Origin: DASXIW01 sp036497785
GTDB taxonomy: Bacteria; Pseudomonadota; Alphaproteobacteria; Acetobacterales; Acetobacteraceae
DNA: 15,539 nt
Reading direction: 5' to 3'
NCBI GenBank assembly: GCA_036497785.1
Contig: DASXIW010000088.1
Location: 1-15,539 of the forward strand
The notes under the pieces are model-generated. The model was not told where the DNA came from, did not search any database, and saw only the letters and a list, made by a program, of their open reading frames with translations. The translations under genes were made by a program, and so were the position numbers. Below are positions 14,042 through 15,539 of this stretch, in pieces. The stretch's first letter is position 1, and every line of letters starts with the position of its first letter.

Positions 14042-14074
14042 GGTGGAAGTCCTCTGTGGCAGGGCCGTGCGGTC

Positions 14075-14410
14075 CTAACGCAGTGTGCGGGCCATGTCAC
14101 CTCGTACCCAGTCCACAAGCCGGCGCGCGGCACCCGGTTCCGCCAGATCCAGCGCCGGAGGCCTGGTGCCCAGCACCACCGCATCCAGCCTGGCCGCGGC
14201 GGCCGCCACAGCGGCGAAGGCGGGGCAGGTGGGATCGAGCACGAGCTGGCGCTGCCCGGCACGCAAGGCGGCCATGGCGAAGCCCGGTGCGGCGCCGCAA
14301 TCGAGAATATCCTCGGCCGGCGTGTCCGGAAATTCACGCTGCGCCGCCGCCATCAGGGCGCGCCACCATCCGCATCCCGCATAGCAGGCAGCAGATGGTG
14401 CAGAGATCAT
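14075..14410 (-). CDS. uncharacterised protein upstream of thiE, with a DCGxAPG motif
   Basis: A 111-aa protein of unknown function. The N-terminus MISAPSAACYAGCGWW is rich in small residues and Cys. The centre AEDILDCGAAPGFAMAALRAGQRQLVLDP (about 32-60) looks like a beta-strand, glycine loop, helix, strand unit and resembles the first motif of Rossmann-type or SAM-binding folds, though the protein is too short for a full methyltransferase. The C-terminal half, ending GTRPPALDLAEPGAARRLVDWV, contains another strand-helix unit. ATG 14410 is chosen; the frame is open to 14488, but those extra 26 residues look non-coding. It precedes the small ORF and thiE on the same strand, so a link to thiamine metabolism is possible by context only. 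Confidence 0.7.
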   Translation of the reverse strand: MISAPSAACYAGCGWWRALMAAAQREFPDTPAEDILDCGAAPGFAMAALRAGQRQLVLDPTCPAFAAVAAAAARLDAVVLGTRPPALDLAEPGAARRLVDWVRGDMARTLR

Positions 14411-14499
14411 GATAACGGGGTAACCTGTCCGCAATGTGGCCCGCGCGTGGTCTATCCCGTGCACAACAACGGCAAAAGCTGAGAACATGCTTGACGTTC

Positions 14500-14513
14500 A
14501 AAGATAAAAGATA
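14500..14513. repeat. tandem AAAGATA pair at the integrase boundary
   Basis: AAAGATA is repeated head to tail (14500-14506, 14507-14513) within an AT-rich patch between the integrase stop and the thiE-side genes. On the minus strand the adjacent TATGAT (14519-14514) resembles a -10 box directed at the 14410 gene, but no good -35 accompanies it. The remainder of 14411-14499 shows nothing clear. Confidence 0.4.
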
Positions 14514-14523
14514 ATCATATCAG

Positions 14524-15534
14524 CTAGTTGCCTGTGGAAACTGGTGCAGTTTCCAGATCATAGTTTCCAAGTTTCTCCATGGCGCTTTTTGCCAACCGTT
14601 CGGTGTTCGCGGAGTTGGTATAAATCTCGACCATCTTTAAAGTCGTGTGGCCCGTGATGCTCATTATCTCGTGAGTGATGCAACCTGCGGTTGCAAGATT
14701 TGCGGCAGCGAGTTTTCGCAAACCGTGGGGAGAGAGTCCCGCCCGCCCCAAACCTTGCATCTCTTCGGTCACGCGCTGGGTCATGCTCTCCGCGTCCCAA
14801 ACTGATCCAGAAGCGTTGAGCAGGATCGTCCCATTCTCGTCAGCATCGACTCGCCAGATTGCAAGATACTCGGACAGCCGGGGGTGGATCGGGATATCGA
14901 GTTCGCGGCCGATCTTTTGTTGCCGGACATAGATGGTTCCGGCCAGGCGCTTGCCGATATCGGACCAGCACATCTTGATGAGGTCGCCCCGCCGCTGAAC
15001 ACCGGTATACATTCCTAGTATTACGATGCGGGTCATATAGTCCGGCAAGCGCTCAATTGCGAGCTTGGCGTCGGCTGGGTTCCAAGCTTGGATCGAACCA
15101 AGCGGAATGGGCGGAAGTCGCACGCATGGATTATACTCGATGTACGAGCGATCCAGTGCGAACGAGAACAAGCGGCTCGTGATGTTGGTCCAGACCGTCG
15201 CGGCACCGGGACCATCCTCTAGTGCAACCCTATAACGCATTTTGAGTATATCGGCCCGACGGACCTCAGACATCTTGTGAGATGCGAAGTGCTCCCACGT
15301 TTGCAGGTGGAGGGCGTAGTTCTGCTTCGTCCGCTTTGCGAGCAGCGAAAACGCGTGGCTCTGACGCAACTCAATCGTAACTGCGCCAATGGTCCCTTCG
15401 GCGAAACGGCCGGATGGGCTTGGTGTGGCCGGTTTCTCATTCTTTGAGTAGTAATATTCTTTGATGGACCCATCCGCTAATCGCTTGGGGACAATTTTTA
15501 CTTTAGCGGAATGGGCGTTTTTTGAGTGAGTCAC
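14524..15534 (-). CDS. tyrosine-type site-specific recombinase/integrase
   Basis: 336 aa, from GTG 15534; the frame remains open to the window edge, so the true start could be further out. The N-terminus KVKIVPKRLADGSIKEYYYSK is typical of phage- and island-type integrases of alphaproteobacteria. A SAM-like core-binding domain spans about 55-150 (SLLAKRTKQNYALHLQTWEHF). The catalytic domain shows the Arg in TGVQRRGDLIKM, a Lys in RQQKIGRELDIPI, HGLRKLAA (H-x-x-R), TGHTTLKMVEIYT and the nucleophile Tyr in EIYTNSAN, so the R-K-H-R-H-Y set is complete. Base composition is clearly lower in GC than the rest of the window. It probably belongs to a prophage or genomic island continuing to the right. 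The target site is not evident. Confidence 0.92.
   Translation of the reverse strand: MTHSKNAHSAKVKIVPKRLADGSIKEYYYSKNEKPATPSPSGRFAEGTIGAVTIELRQSHAFSLLAKRTKQNYALHLQTWEHFASHKMSEVRRADILKMRYRVALEDGPGAATVWTNITSRLFSFALDRSYIEYNPCVRLPPIPLGSIQAWNPADAKLAIERLPDYMTRIVILGMYTGVQRRGDLIKMCWSDIGKRLAGTIYVRQQKIGRELDIPIHPRLSEYLAIWRVDADENGTILLNASGSVWDAESMTQRVTEEMQGLGRAGLSPHGLRKLAAANLATAGCITHEIMSITGHTTLKMVEIYTNSANTERLAKSAMEKLGNYDLETAPVSTGN
14535..14579. repeat. cluster of four AGTTTCCA/TGGAAACT octamers at the integrase 3' end
   Basis: TGGAAACT (14535-14542) faces AGTTTCCA (14548-14555), part of a perfect 9-bp inverted repeat with a GTG loop. Further direct copies follow: AGTTTCCA (14562-14569) and AGTTTCTCCA (14570-14579, two-base insertion). 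All lie within the last codons of the integrase gene next to the presumed element edge. Confidence 0.75.
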
Positions 15535-15539
15535 CAGAT

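Noticed and set aside
13964..14075. Possible TPP riboswitch upstream of thiE
   Set aside because: The conserved CUGAGA and paired helices of the THI element are not visible; the region instead holds a small ORF.

Overview
The window is about 15.5 kb of GC-rich chromosome from an alphaproteobacterium. The gene order glyA-nrdR-ribD-ribE-ribB-ribH-nusB-thiL, then bamE, a CBP3-type chaperone gene, DUF177-rpmF-plsX-fabH-ihfA-merR and tRNA-Pro(GGG), points to the Rhodospirillales, most likely Acetobacteraceae. That placement is inferred from gene order and protein character; the genus cannot be fixed from the sequence alone. Apart from the last kilobase this is core housekeeping DNA. No defence system, CRISPR array or biosynthetic novelty is visible.

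Layout. At 1-117 (-) lies the N-terminus of a ketopantoate reductase. It diverges from a decayed rpiB at 265-440, which has lost its middle by deletion and carries a one-base frameshift. From 450 to 7003 runs a tightly packed (+) series: glyA, nrdR, ribD, ribE, ribB with a degenerate GTP cyclohydrolase II domain, ribH, nusB and thiL. Most junctions from ribD onward overlap by 1-4 bases (ATGA, TGATG, TTGA), which suggests translational coupling. This series supplies one-carbon units, controls ribonucleotide reductase, makes riboflavin, supports transcription antitermination and makes thiamine diphosphate. The bamE lipoprotein gene (-) converges on thiL.

A divergent intergenic region at 7571-7807 holds a triple 16-17 bp repeat in the bamE leader. 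It is followed on (+) by the cytochrome bc1 chaperone-like gene, DUF177/YceD, rpmF, plsX and fabH (ribosomal protein and fatty-acid/phospholipid initiation genes), then ihfA and a MerR-type regulator. ihfA appears to have its own promoter, possibly giving a leaderless mRNA. tRNA-Pro(GGG) follows with its own promoter and a likely intrinsic terminator. A glycine-zipper stress protein comes next, preceded by a sequence resembling a sigma-EcfG promoter.

On (-), reading leftward, are an uncharacterised 111-aa protein, a 23-codon small ORF with a good ribosome binding site, and thiE. The right end (about 14.5 kb onward) changes character: the DNA is visibly poorer in GC and encodes a tyrosine recombinase with an apparently complete catalytic set. 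This is probably the left edge of an integrated element that continues beyond the window. The 3' end of the integrase gene holds four copies of an octamer in direct and inverted orientation.

The points most worth checking are the rpiB relic, the pseudo-GTP cyclohydrolase domain, the small ORF ahead of thiE, the integrase repeat cluster and the leaderless ihfA. None amounts to a new system on present evidence.
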